Positions 1-8,390 of a stretch of 31,001 nt of DNA are shown piece by piece. The stretch lies in NCBI RefSeq assembly GCF_009725235.1, contig NZ_WJFC01000161.1:1-31001 (forward strand). The letters are read 5' to 3'. Position numbers and translations under genes: made by a program. The DNA comes from Scytonema sp. UIC 10036 (GTDB lineage: Bacteria; Cyanobacteriota; Cyanobacteriia; Cyanobacteriales; Nostocaceae). The first letter of the stretch is position 1. Every line of letters starts with the position of its first letter. The notes under the pieces were generated by a model. That model ran no database searches. It saw nothing but the letters and a program-made list of their open reading frames with translations, and was not told the origin of the DNA.

Positions 1-403
1 GTACTAAATTTTAAGTATATTTATAAATCTGTCATACTTTACTATTTACTTCAAGTTCAGATAAATCAGTTAATCAGAAATTTTGAACTTGTTACAAAAG
101 TTTAGAAATTTGAATATGACAATATTATTAAGGAAAAATATCAAAATTCCAGAACATTTTTTCATCAATAAACATAATAATAATAATCAAAATCAGATAG
201 AGTAGGGAATGAGCATCACTCACCTCTTTCCCAATTCTACGATTATTATTCTTGTGCAACAATATTTATGCTTAAAGATATACTGACAAAATTTACTTAT
301 CTTTAAAATTTCCCCAATGTATACCTGCTAATATAGATTTAAGCAATTAAAACATCACATACGTCATTTAAGGTGAGAAATTTGTTTTTAATAAAAATTA
401 ATT
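1..403. other. AT-rich spacer, no gene seen
   Basis: This stretch is very AT-rich and has no convincing open frame on either strand. It presumably carries the promoter of the HTH gene that follows. A purine-rich AAGGTGAG lies about 30 bases before that ATG, too far to be a normal ribosome binding site. No repeat family recognised elsewhere in the window is present. Confidence 0.5.
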
Positions 404-1035
404 ATGAAAATAAGTAAAAAAATTCATTTAGAGATAAAAGAAGACAAAAATAAATCACTGCGAAAAAGAGGAGTAGTTCTAACTGGTGTTGGGTTGAAGA
501 GATTGCAGAGTGCAATTTTGGAAGAAGAGAGGCAAAAAAGAGGAGGTAAACGTTTTACCCAAGTAGAATTAAGCGATCGCATTGGAATTTCTACCTCTAG
601 CTTAAGCCGTTTATGGTCTTTGACTTCTCGGATAGATCCGCGCACTATGCGAATCTGCTTTAGTGCTTTTGATTTAGTGTTGCATGAAGATGACTACACT
701 CTCTATGATGTAAATGATATTTATGATAAGCGTGAATATTTTCAAGAAGAACAACAGGCAATATTCGGAGGACATCCAGGATTGCTGAATATTACTCTCT
801 ATCATCTGCGCTATCAGCAATTAACCTTAGAAGAGATTTTGCAAACAGCAAGCACAGAATTAGGTATTTATCGTCAATATTTACAAAATTTATTAAATAA
901 ATTACAAAAAAATACTCAGAAGCGATCGCCAACGTCTCTGAAGCTCAGTTTGCTTCTGGAAATCGCTTAGATGCTCTGGTGACTGCCATCAAAGCCCAGA
1001 CACGGTTGCGTAAATTATCAGCAGTGCCTACTCCA
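404..1035 (+). pseudogene. HTH-domain gene remnant with frameshift to a WD40/STAND-type linker
   Basis: The first frame (404-970) encodes 188 residues. Residues about 50-75 form a Cro/XRE-like helix-turn-helix (TQVELSDRIGISTSSLSRLW). At a run of seven A (906-912) the reading changes by one base. The other frame then reads YSEAIANVSEAQFASG and continues DALVTAIKAQTRLRKL up to 1035. That second stretch resembles the helical linker that precedes WD40 repeats in large cyanobacterial STAND/NACHT proteins. I infer that an HTH-STAND-WD40 gene lost its ATPase and propeller, then gained a frameshift and a MITE at its end. The 188-residue HTH protein could still be made. The HTH is clear; the WD40 origin is inferred from pattern only. 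Confidence 0.6.
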
Positions 1036-1311
1036 CTGTACGTTCGCTCATTTTTAACCGCAAGATTTAATTAAGCCTTACAGGGGTTGTAATTCAGGCT
1101 GTGAAATGGATTCAGGCATTTTTAGTCCCATAGGAGCTTTTGGTCATTTTATGATTTATCCTATGCCTACGGCTTAAATAACCGCCTCTCTTAGCCTTTT
1201 TGAATGGTCACAAATTTTACACAAAAATAATGGTTCACGTAAAAATCCTCTTTTTCCTTTTACATTAAGGCTTTAATTCCCCTTTGGATCTCAAAATAAG
1301 CGAACGTACAG
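1036..1311. mobile_element. MITE-like element, 276 bp, with inverted ends and 6-bp target repeat
   Basis: The ends are inverted: CTGTACGTTCGCTCATTTT at 1036 and the complement of CTGTACGTTCGCTTATTTT ending at 1311. The flanks are direct repeats ACTCCA (1030-1035 and 1312-1317), the expected target-site duplication. No transposase frame fits inside, so it is non-autonomous. Subterminal segments TTAAGCCTTA and CATTAAGGCTTTAA are a second imperfect inverted pair. It inserted 9 bases beyond the HerA-like stop codon and at the end of the HTH/WD40 remnant, leaving the ATPase gene intact. Confidence 0.75.
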
Positions 1312-1320
1312 ACTCCATTA

Positions 1321-3315
1321 TTAATGTTTCAAAATATGTACCCAAGCTGCCATATCATCTTGTTCACCACAGACAATTGCTTGTCCTGGTCGCAAGCGAT
1401 TGATAATAGCACTCTGTTCTGGTGTTAGTGCCATGCAAGCACTCATAGCATTTCGGTCATCGGCTGCAACTAAACGGTGAACAATTTTAAAGTTGGTGTT
1501 TTTTATAGCATCAGGTACTAAACGAGCTGGCACCTGGTCCACAATCATTAATCCCTGACCGTAGGCACGGATTTCTGAGAGAATGTTGGCAAACATTTCA
1601 GCGACCTTTGCTTGGAGATTTGTTTGTTCTACCGAACTTGATGCAACCTTCAGCAAAATACGGTGGGCTTCTTCAATAACTGTCAGGTGGCGTAAACTAT
1701 TATCTTTGCTTTGCTTTGAAGTCAACAATTCATTTTGAGCTTGACGATATTCATAAAGGAACTGAAGCAGTATTGCCATTGCAAAGGCTTTGTCTGCATC
1801 GTCCCCCAGGTGAACTAAGTTAATAACGGCTGGACGGTCAAAGATTTGTTTCCAAGCTGTGGACTGGGGTTGGTCAAATAGCTGCTTTTTCCAGCCCCGG
1901 CTGAGGCTTTGAACGCGAGTGGTTAATGCTGCTGTCATGTTGGCTGTAATTCTGTCCTCGTATCCTTTGCCTTTAATGACCACGGAAATTTGGTCAAGTA
2001 GCTGGCTGAGTGTGGGTCGAGGAGTACCATAAGGCGGCAGTTCCTCGCCTAACCAATTTTGCGGACGAGTATAGGCATAAAAAAGCATATCTTCTAACAG
2101 GATGGGCAAAACTTCTTGCATGGGGAAAGCAGCAGTGAGGATGGATTTGAGGCGGTCAATATGAGATAAAATTTGCAATGTGTTTTTTGATGAAAGCCAG
2201 ATAATATCAAAGGGATTTAAGGTAAGTTGGTCTTCCAGCCTGTGACCCCGCCAAGTTTGCACACCGGGCATATAGATGGCAATACGATCGGGGCTATCTT
2301 TTGGTAATGACTTGTTGCGGTGCATCGCCCATTCAACATACTCTTCTTTAACTGGTTCGACGACGAGGAAGGGTATGTGCCGTTTGTGTAATTCTCCCAA
2401 GAGGGTTTGACAGGTAGTAGATTTACCTGTGCCCGTGATACCAGTGACTAAAGTATGCTTGGCTAAGGTTTTTAAAGAAAGTCCGTAATTAAGGGAAGTG
2501 GGTTCACCTCCTGCTAATAGTTGCCCCAAAATTATGTCTTGTTCTGTCACTTGTGGTGGATTGAGGCTAAAGTCAGCTGTTGGCATTACCCGCACACCAG
2601 GAACTTCGCGTCTGGGTAAGTTAACTAACAAGGTCAATTCTTCAGTGTTGAGAGGGGTAGTCAGACCATTGAAAGCGGAACCAAGAGGATGTTCGAGCTG
2701 TTCTTGCTTTTCAGGATGAACTAACGCCAAACTTGGTTGGTCAAAATTCTTTAAAGCGTCCCGCGTTTTATGCATCCACACCCGCTTTAGCTCGTGAATC
2801 CGTAGTGGTTCAAAAATACTATTTTGTCCACTTAAGAGCGCTCGCAGTTGTGTGCTACAGTGTTGAGCAATATCAGGTTTTTCCGTCAGTAAATAAACCC
2901 CTACATTCCAGCATCCCAAAGCACGAGCCTGTTCAAATCGTTCTATATACTTTCTAATCTGGGCTTCTGCTGCTTGAGCGTGAACATTAACGTATTCCTG
3001 CCCAAAAGCTTCAGCGGCGCTAAGGCTAAATCCTTTTGTTTCAGAAATGCTAACACCAGTAGTCTCGCTTTCAGTTGTAGTGCTTCCCTCAGTTTCTTGC
3101 CAAGTACGACTTAACAAAGGTGCTATATCTAAAGCGACATCAGCAGCGATGAGAGACATTAGCGCCATTGGTGGAAAAAACATTCCAATTCCTAAAGAGC
3201 CAATTGCTGTCAGTACAGCCATATCTGAACCAGATGTATCGATTTCTTCATAGCTTTTACTGGTACTATGGGCAATTGATTTACTAATACTCTTGCTGTC
3301 AGTCCGTCCCTGTGT
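1321..3315 (-). pseudogene. HerA/VirB4-like ATPase, C-terminal part of a gene split by an in-frame stop
   Basis: This is the P-loop motor half of a HerA/DUF87-type hexameric ATPase, a family that pumps DNA or protein. With the first ATG (3222) it is 633 residues. A hydrophobic stretch lies at about 1-37. Walker A is GITGTGKSTT near 258-267 and Walker B is TVIEEAH near 512. The C-terminal VDQVPARL and RLRPGQAIV motifs are typical of the family. The open frame runs upstream of the ATG to 3315 through a Ser/Thr-rich linker, then meets the TAA that ends the 251-residue frame before it, in the same phase. No good ribosome binding site precedes 3222. The simplest reading is one ancestral protein of about 915 residues broken by a nonsense codon. 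Separate translation or readthrough is possible. Confidence 0.7.
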
Positions 3316-4071
3316 TTAGGAAATTCCCCTAGTGAAAGTTTCGTTAAAGGTTATTTTACTCAAAGAATGCACCCGTCCCATCAGTTCCCGTAGATTGTAG
3401 ATGATTTGGTTAACATCTGCTTCTGCCATTGGTTCGGCAACTACCATGTACATGAAAGGTAAGCCCCGCATTCCTCCTAGCAAACGGTCTAAGCTTTGGG
3501 GGTAGCCTGGATTGTCTCCTGGCTTGAGTGAAGGAATCCCTGTTAGGGCATGTGCAGAGCGAAACTTATTGTTTAGAGGGTGTAAAATGCGATCTTTAAT
3601 TTCCTGAGATTCAGATTCTAGGAGTCGAAACTTAGTACCTTGCCAATTTCCTTGGAGGAAATGACCAAGATTTTGCACAAAATCTTCCGAGGAGTAAGCC
3701 ATATTATCGTGGCTGCGTACTCCTAAATAAACCCGATTTTGAACACCATCACTGGAAATAATAAATACTAAGCTGTAACGTCCCGGATTGTGGCAAGCAG
3801 AAAGGGCTGTTTGCAAAGCGGTAAAGGGTTGATGCAAAGAACCTACAACTGCACTACCTACTTGTTCTACTTGCAAGAAGTACGGTTTTTCTAAAAATAC
3901 GCCTTTGGGAGCAATAGGTTGAATGTAGGTTGCATTGTCAAATGGCTTATCTAGGTACTGGCGACCCAAACTGAAGAGCAACGAACGAGACATGGCATTT
4001 ACTACTTCTATTTTTGCCTCTAGTTGTTGCAGATTATGAGATTGAGCTAGAGCAGGGTTATTGTTTTCCAT
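3316..4071 (-). CDS. N-terminal part of the split HerA-like ATPase protein
   Basis: This 251-residue frame has no catalytic motif of its own. It contains a domain with ALTGIPSL, LDRLLGGMRGLPFMYMVVAEP and a helix leading into FTRGIS, after which TAA occurs. The next codons (TQGRTDSKSISKS) continue the Ser/Thr-rich linker commonly seen between the N-terminal and P-loop domains of large DUF87 ATPases. So this is probably the first third of the same protein as the downstream ATPase. It lies 56 bases after the Hsp70-like gene, on the same strand, in an apparent operon. A CAA-to-TAA change would be enough to explain the stop. Expression as a stand-alone adaptor domain cannot be excluded. Confidence 0.65.
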   Translation of the reverse strand: MENNNPALAQSHNLQQLEAKIEVVNAMSRSLLFSLGRQYLDKPFDNATYIQPIAPKGVFLEKPYFLQVEQVGSAVVGSLHQPFTALQTALSACHNPGRYSLVFIISSDGVQNRVYLGVRSHDNMAYSSEDFVQNLGHFLQGNWQGTKFRLLESESQEIKDRILHPLNNKFRSAHALTGIPSLKPGDNPGYPQSLDRLLGGMRGLPFMYMVVAEPMAEADVNQIIYNLRELMGRVHSLSKITFNETFTRGIS

Positions 4072-4127
4072 ACATGTCTCCTGATTGTGCCGCTTTCACG
4101 ATGCTTAAAGATTGCAGATTTTAAGGG

Positions 4128-6038
4128 CTATGCAATTAACAACCTCGCTTTATTCGCTTGCTTTTGGACACCAGCTTTGAACCACTGAATCATAGAATCA
4201 ACCAATTGTGTTTTTAATTCAATATCTTCGCCTAATTTCTCTAGAAGTTTTTGTGTAAACTCTGGTTTCTTGTCTACACTCATTTTATCTATTTTTGCGT
4301 CAGTAACAAAATTGCGTATCCACAGAGGGAGATTAATTTCTTTTGTACTTTTGACAGCATCTGTAAATGTTTGTGGTCCCTTAATAGCAAAAAGTATAAG
4401 CGGCGTAATGGCTGAAAAAAAACCTGTGAACACAAAAATACTGGAAAACATGGCTATGATAACACCTCCTACTATTGTTATCACGAGTCCAATAATTGCA
4501 GAAAGAGAGGTAGGATCTCCAATATCAATAGCCTCTGAAAAATCAGTGACATCACTACTAAGATCTATATCTCTATCATCAAGATATTCAATGGGCAAGT
4601 TATATCGTTTACAGATTGAATTCGTCTCTTCTTTTACTTTCTCCTGAACCTTTTTCACCCAAGCAGTAAATGTCTTCGAGATAGCCGTTTTTGCTTGCGT
4701 TTCTTTAAGCCAAGCTTGAGCTTGGTTGGCTATATCTTTTTCTAAGTCATTCAGTGTAATAATTTGGCGGTTTCGCCAAGCTTGAATGCGAAGTTTTACA
4801 ACATTCTCAATGAGACCATCTGCAAGCGACTCTGCCAAAGAATATAACAAGACAGGGGTTTCACTTTGAACAATATCCTTTAATTTAATATTCAAAAAAT
4901 TATTAACATCCTTCATAAACCCTTCAGTTTGAATATAAACTCGTCCCCAACGTGCTAATCCATTGGCAATACACAGTTCAGGTTGAGTGTCTCGTTTACA
5001 ATCGGAATCAGGAAAAACTTCCTCCACCATTTGAGGTATAAATTCCATCTTAGAAGCGCTACCTGTAAGGAGAATTGCACTTGGTTTAATACCTTGCTTT
5101 TCCAGGTTTTGTTTGAGTTTTTGTAACTCTTCGTGAAAATACTCAACCCAACTTTTATTATTTAAATTATGTAAGGGTAAGTTAAGAATTTTTCGCATAA
5201 TAGGTCCATTTACTTTTGGCTCGAAATTATGATGCGATTGCAATTTTTCATAACCCACATTAACATAATCCTCCGATCCTTCGTAATTTCCCTGAATAGA
5301 GAAATACTCTTCTTTGTATTTTCGACAAAGAAATTCACATTTATTTTTTGCAGAGGGCAGTTGTTGAAAAATTTCTTCAATCTCTTTCTTATCTTCGTGC
5401 TGCTCAAGACTGTAAGCCAAAATTGTTTTGTCTATAAGAGAAGCTCCCAAGTCCTTACCGCTATCATCAGGATGGTCTTCCATATTTTTGACGAGAGTGA
5501 AATCCGTAGTTGATGAACCCACATCAATCACCAGTACTGAACTTGATAGTTCTCCTAGAGTAAAAATATTACTCTCTTTTGCCTGCATGAGAGCCGCACG
5601 GGATTCTTTAACCACAGTGACACAAGGCAGGTACTTGCTAAGAATTTTTTGGTATTTATCAACATCTTTAGCGTTCCACCCCGAAGGACAACCAATAAAA
5701 AAGTGATTCTTTTGGTTGGAATATAGCTGTTTGGTACTAATCAAATGTTCATATATTGCCTTCACAAGTTTCTCAATTGTTTGTTGATAAATAGGATCAG
5801 ATGTGGGTTTTTTCTTGAAGGCAATTTCAAAAGTAGTAGTCCCTGTTCTTAGTGCGTGTTCTCCAAATAGAACACCTTGAGATTGATCCTCTGCAATTGC
5901 TGTAGGCTGACATTTCTTTTTATGTAGCAGTAAAGGTACAGGGGGAAGCATAGGATTATTGATATCTTGCACCTTAGCAAGTGCTACTTCTCCATGTCCT
6001 AAATCAAAACCGATGATTTGAAGATGTTCTGTTTCCAT
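4128..6038 (-). CDS. Hsp70-like actin-fold ATPase with C-terminal membrane hairpin
   Basis: The 636-residue protein has the Hsp70/actin nucleotide-binding signatures. The phosphate-1 loop IGFDLGHGE is at about 9-17, phosphate-2 VLVIDVGSSTTDF at about 168-180, and the adenosine loop ILLTGSASKMEF at about 320-331. It lacks the canonical substrate-binding beta-sandwich. Instead a helical, charged region (about 380-500) is followed by a strongly hydrophobic stretch at about 508-552 long enough for two membrane passes, then a soluble tail. It is thus not DnaK but a divergent, probably membrane-tethered relative. The gene upstream looks GrpE-like, which fits a chaperone-plus-exchange-factor pair. 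HerA-like ATPase frames follow on the same strand. Substrate and function are unknown. Confidence 0.75.
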   Translation of the reverse strand: METEHLQIIGFDLGHGEVALAKVQDINNPMLPPVPLLLHKKKCQPTAIAEDQSQGVLFGEHALRTGTTTFEIAFKKKPTSDPIYQQTIEKLVKAIYEHLISTKQLYSNQKNHFFIGCPSGWNAKDVDKYQKILSKYLPCVTVVKESRAALMQAKESNIFTLGELSSSVLVIDVGSSTTDFTLVKNMEDHPDDSGKDLGASLIDKTILAYSLEQHEDKKEIEEIFQQLPSAKNKCEFLCRKYKEEYFSIQGNYEGSEDYVNVGYEKLQSHHNFEPKVNGPIMRKILNLPLHNLNNKSWVEYFHEELQKLKQNLEKQGIKPSAILLTGSASKMEFIPQMVEEVFPDSDCKRDTQPELCIANGLARWGRVYIQTEGFMKDVNNFLNIKLKDIVQSETPVLLYSLAESLADGLIENVVKLRIQAWRNRQIITLNDLEKDIANQAQAWLKETQAKTAISKTFTAWVKKVQEKVKEETNSICKRYNLPIEYLDDRDIDLSSDVTDFSEAIDIGDPTSLSAIIGLVITIVGGVIIAMFSSIFVFTGFFSAITPLILFAIKGPQTFTDAVKSTKEINLPLWIRNFVTDAKIDKMSVDKKPEFTQKLLEKLGEDIELKTQLVDSMIQWFKAGVQKQANKARLLIA

Positions 6039-6200
6039 AGCTAGTTATTCTCCTTTTATAAAGGAATAGTCCATGAATTTTTCATCCGCTTCTAAACCTA
6101 ATAGCTTTTATAATCAGTGAATATCTTTGCAACCAAAGTTACAAAAGCAAGTTGATCTTACACTATTCCTCTGCTTTTAATGTCAACTACTGATTCACTG

Positions 6201-7103
6201 TTACGAAGAGAATGCTGGTGCTATAATACGACCACGCAGCACTAATTCGTCCCCCTTGACAAAAGCAGGTTTAACAGTTATGTAATCTTGCTGACTTGGT
6301 TCTAGACTAGGCTCAATTTCAAAGAAATACTCAGCATTTCTTGATGCTTCAGAATCTGGTTTGTAGACTCGTACTTCAATGCCATAGTTTTTTAAGAGAG
6401 CCGTGAGCCGTTTAATTTGCTTATGCATCAACGGTGAAAGTTTATCTTCCTCTTCAAGAGCTTGTCCTATCAAGTCTTGTAAAGACTCTAATACATCTAA
6501 ATACTCTTCTATTTCTGGCTTGGAGGTTGGTTTTGGATGTACTTCTAAACAGTTAGCCACTTCACGGTCAATCCTTTCCAAGGACTGCTGGAGATTCGAC
6601 AAAAGAGTATCAACATCAATTTCCAATTCTCCTTTCTCTGGAGCCACCTGAGTAACAACCCTATCTTTATCTTCCACCTCTGGTATGAACGCTTTAGCAA
6701 ATGTATTGGTTAAAGCTCCTACCCCAGATCCTAGAAGAATACCTGGAAGTCCTGCTGTGGTCAATCCAGCAGTACCTCCAATCAAAGCACCCTTTAGCAA
6801 ATCTTTTGCAATATCCCTTTGAGATTTTGATGTTAATTTCTCTGGTTTATGTTTTGGAGGGTGAGGCTCTGACAACTTGATTATCATCAAGTTACTTAAG
6901 GATAAACTAAGCGCATTTAACTGTTCTATTGCTAACCTAGCTTGACTTGGTGTTAACCCATTAATGTACTCACCATTTAAATCTTCAATCTTCTGAATCT
7001 CGTTTTGCAATATCCTGGCTACTACCTGAGTAGTTCTTGCTGCTTTTAGTTGACTATGCAAGTGATTTTTTATTTCTTGGTAGTAATTTACGAGGTTTGT
7101 CAT
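6201..7103 (-). CDS. GrpE-like protein with Gly-rich hydrophobic segment
   Basis: This 300-residue protein is first in the Hsp70-like/HerA cluster. It has helical N-terminal and middle regions. A glycine-rich hydrophobic stretch at about 101-140 (KGALIGGTAGLTTAGLPG and onwards) could associate with membrane. The C-terminal 75 residues follow the GrpE pattern: a long helix ending LLKNYGIEV, a short strand, then VKPAFVKGDELVLRGRIIAP, comparable to the GrpE beta-domain ending in a charged turn and an LRPA-V strand. Its position directly before an Hsp70-like gene supports a nucleotide-exchange role. The similarity is by eye and remote, so the GrpE assignment is an inference. A 162-base spacer separates it from the Hsp70-like gene. 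Confidence 0.55.
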   Translation of the reverse strand: MTNLVNYYQEIKNHLHSQLKAARTTQVVARILQNEIQKIEDLNGEYINGLTPSQARLAIEQLNALSLSLSNLMIIKLSEPHPPKHKPEKLTSKSQRDIAKDLLKGALIGGTAGLTTAGLPGILLGSGVGALTNTFAKAFIPEVEDKDRVVTQVAPEKGELEIDVDTLLSNLQQSLERIDREVANCLEVHPKPTSKPEIEEYLDVLESLQDLIGQALEEEDKLSPLMHKQIKRLTALLKNYGIEVRVYKPDSEASRNAEYFFEIEPSLEPSQQDYITVKPAFVKGDELVLRGRIIAPAFSS

Positions 7104-7330
7104 AATGAAAACTCCTTGAAAAATTTGTATCAGTATGGATTTTTTTCATACTTATGCGACAGTTAATTTATAAGCGTTTTGACCATATCTTTTAACCAGA
7201 TTGTTACTATCTAATAGCAAGGCGCAGGGTGGTTGAGATCCGCAGATGTGAAAGTAGTAAGTGCTACGACAGAAGGCTCACTCACGAGTTGTAGTTTTGA
7301 ACTCCTATTTTCTAAACTCTCCAGTAGTTA

Positions 7331-7419
7331 ATACCAATTCGTAATTTGTAATTAAGAAAGCCAGTGATGGTAAGGGTTTTGGTGTTTAAATGTGTTGCTG
7401 AATTTTAGATAATTGGTAT
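7331..7419. repeat. 89-bp element with ATACCAATT inverted ends
   Basis: ATACCAATT at 7331-7339 is matched by AATTGGTAT at 7411-7419, with AT-rich flanks that slightly extend the inversion. The segment has no coding sign. It ends the short minus-strand frame that begins at 7485, whose last codons and stop lie inside the element. I read it as a small MITE or repeat inserted in a small gene. Confidence 0.5.
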
Positions 7420-7485
7420 AAACTGACAAATTCGCTGGTTGCTAATACCGCAGTCAAAAGCATAAATATTAGAAGGAATAGTCAT
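7408..7485 (-). pseudogene. Possible 5' remnant of a small gene behind the orphan operator
   Basis: The frame starts ATG at 7485 and encodes MTIPSNIYAFDCGISNQRIC before running into the ATACCAATT element and a stop. It begins 73 bases downstream of operator site 7558-7577 in the sense direction. The HPF, ligase and DUF4327 genes start 60-84 bases from their copies. This spacing is the main reason to call it a former regulon gene. The product is not recognised, and coding status is uncertain. Confidence 0.3.
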
Positions 7486-7557
7486 ATTTCAAGGCTTCTT
7501 GACTAGTTTCATACTTCTATAATTGAAATGTTTCTATACTTAATATTAGAATTTAAA

Positions 7558-7577
7558 TTTGAGGAAATTGTGAGGAT
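7558..7577 (-). promoter_or_regulatory. Direct-repeat operator, orphan copy
   Basis: TTTGAGGAAATTGTGAGGAT on the plus strand contains TGAGGA at 7560 and again at 7571, an exact 11-bp period. In the minus direction the sequence reads TCCTCACAATTTCCTCA, then nine bases, then TCTAAT as a possible -10. A half-site-like TTTTCCTCAA also occurs at 7601. It faces the short frame starting at 7485. Confidence 0.6.
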
Positions 7578-7644
7578 AAACAGTAATATTACTTAATTAT
7601 TTTTCCTCAAATATAATTTATAAAGTAAACTTTAAATGCTCACT

Positions 7645-8142
7645 TTTTTAGTAACTTCCGGACGTTGCGTCAATATTGAGGGAGGTAGTGTATCTACCCC
7701 TGTTAAGGTGTACTAACAAAGTACTAGCTCAAAGCCTGATTCTTACGTCGCACCCCCAATCCTAAAATCTAAAATTGAGCGCCAATATTAGTTTTTGGCT
7801 CCAAATTTTAATGGGTGCAAAGCTGAAACCCTAATAAATCTTAGTACAAATGCTCACCTTAACAGGGGTAGGTAGTGTATCTCCCCAAACTTCTGAAAAG
7901 TTAACACTGCCTTGTTCAAATACCCGCCCTTCCCGAATCACCCGAGTAAGTCCTTCACCGCCTTCTGCTCGCTGCCAACAATCTTCCCGACACCGGGCTT
8001 TTCCATCAAGTTGCTCCAACGCAGTACAAATTTCATCCTGTAAGTTCTGCATAAGTTGTTTGACGCGAGCGCGTGAATCGGCAGGAAGTGTATTACTAGG
8101 AGATGTGAGTAATTGTATTTGATTCTTTGAATGATAAGCCAT
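7645..8142 (-). pseudogene. hemF: hemF (oxygen-dependent coproporphyrinogen III oxidase) 5' fragment, interrupted by MITE
   Basis: From the ATG at 8142 the translation follows cyanobacterial HemF: LPADSRARVKQLMQNLQDEI, then GGEGLTRVIREGRVFEQG, then VNFSEVWGDTLP. HemF carries out the oxygen-dependent oxidative decarboxylation of coproporphyrinogen III in heme and chlorophyll synthesis. Inside the codons for DTLP a 174-bp element interrupts the frame. On its far side (7695 downwards) the frame resumes as LPPSILTQRPEV, exactly the next HemF motif, then drifts to TKKVSI and stops. Only about the first third of the protein is represented and none of the catalytic core, so the gene is dead. It lies divergent to acsF, another tetrapyrrole gene. 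A functional hemF presumably exists elsewhere. Confidence 0.85.
7696..7869. mobile_element. MITE-like element, 174 bp, inside the hemF fragment
   Basis: Inverted ends are ACCCCTGTTAAGGTG at 7696 and CACCTTAACAGGGGT ending at 7869. AGGTAGTGTATCT occurs directly on both sides (7683-7695 and 7870-7882). If the ends include two more bases (CT/AG), the target repeat is nine bases, GTAGTGTAT. Removing the element restores the hemF reading frame across the junction, which is strong proof of insertion. No transposase frame is present. Confidence 0.8.
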
Positions 8143-8390
8143 GCTGTATACTCTTTAACCTTTGAGCCAAATCGCTGATTTTAATCACTCTATAGTTATT
8201 AAGCCATAAAAGTTCCTAGAATTTTCAAAACTTAATAAACGGCTTCTTTGGCTTTTACCCTGCAATACGAAGTTGTCGGGAACAACTAGAGACTTTGTAA
8301 AGAAATAATTTGAATGAGGTTTGAGTTAAAGGACTACAAGTATCATAACTTGATAGTTATTAAATAACATAGTTGAAGAATAGAGCAAAC

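Larger units (their letters stand above)
7104..7644. other. Spacer with operator copy, small gene remnant and inverted repeat
   Basis: This AT-rich spacer holds a copy of the 11-bp-period direct-repeat operator (7558-7577) and a 26-codon minus-strand frame starting at 7485. It also holds an 89-bp element with ATACCAATT/AATTGGTAT ends, listed separately. The minus strand from about 7310 down to 7215 is open (LESLENRSSKLQLVSEP and on to a stop). That could be the other side of the interrupted small gene. No larger gene is visible. Confidence 0.45.

Noticed and set aside
4270..4647. 125-residue open frame on the plus strand
   Set aside because: It is fully inside the Hsp70-like gene on the opposite strand, and its hydrophobicity mirrors the membrane hairpin codons; no family pattern.
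7200..7270. GC-richer stretch considered as a tRNA or small RNA
   Set aside because: No cloverleaf, no T-loop GTTCRA motif, and no flanking terminator.
8281..8340. GAATGAGGTTTGAG upstream of acsF as a further operator copy
   Set aside because: The half-sites do not have the 11-bp period and the core TGAGGAAnTTG is absent.
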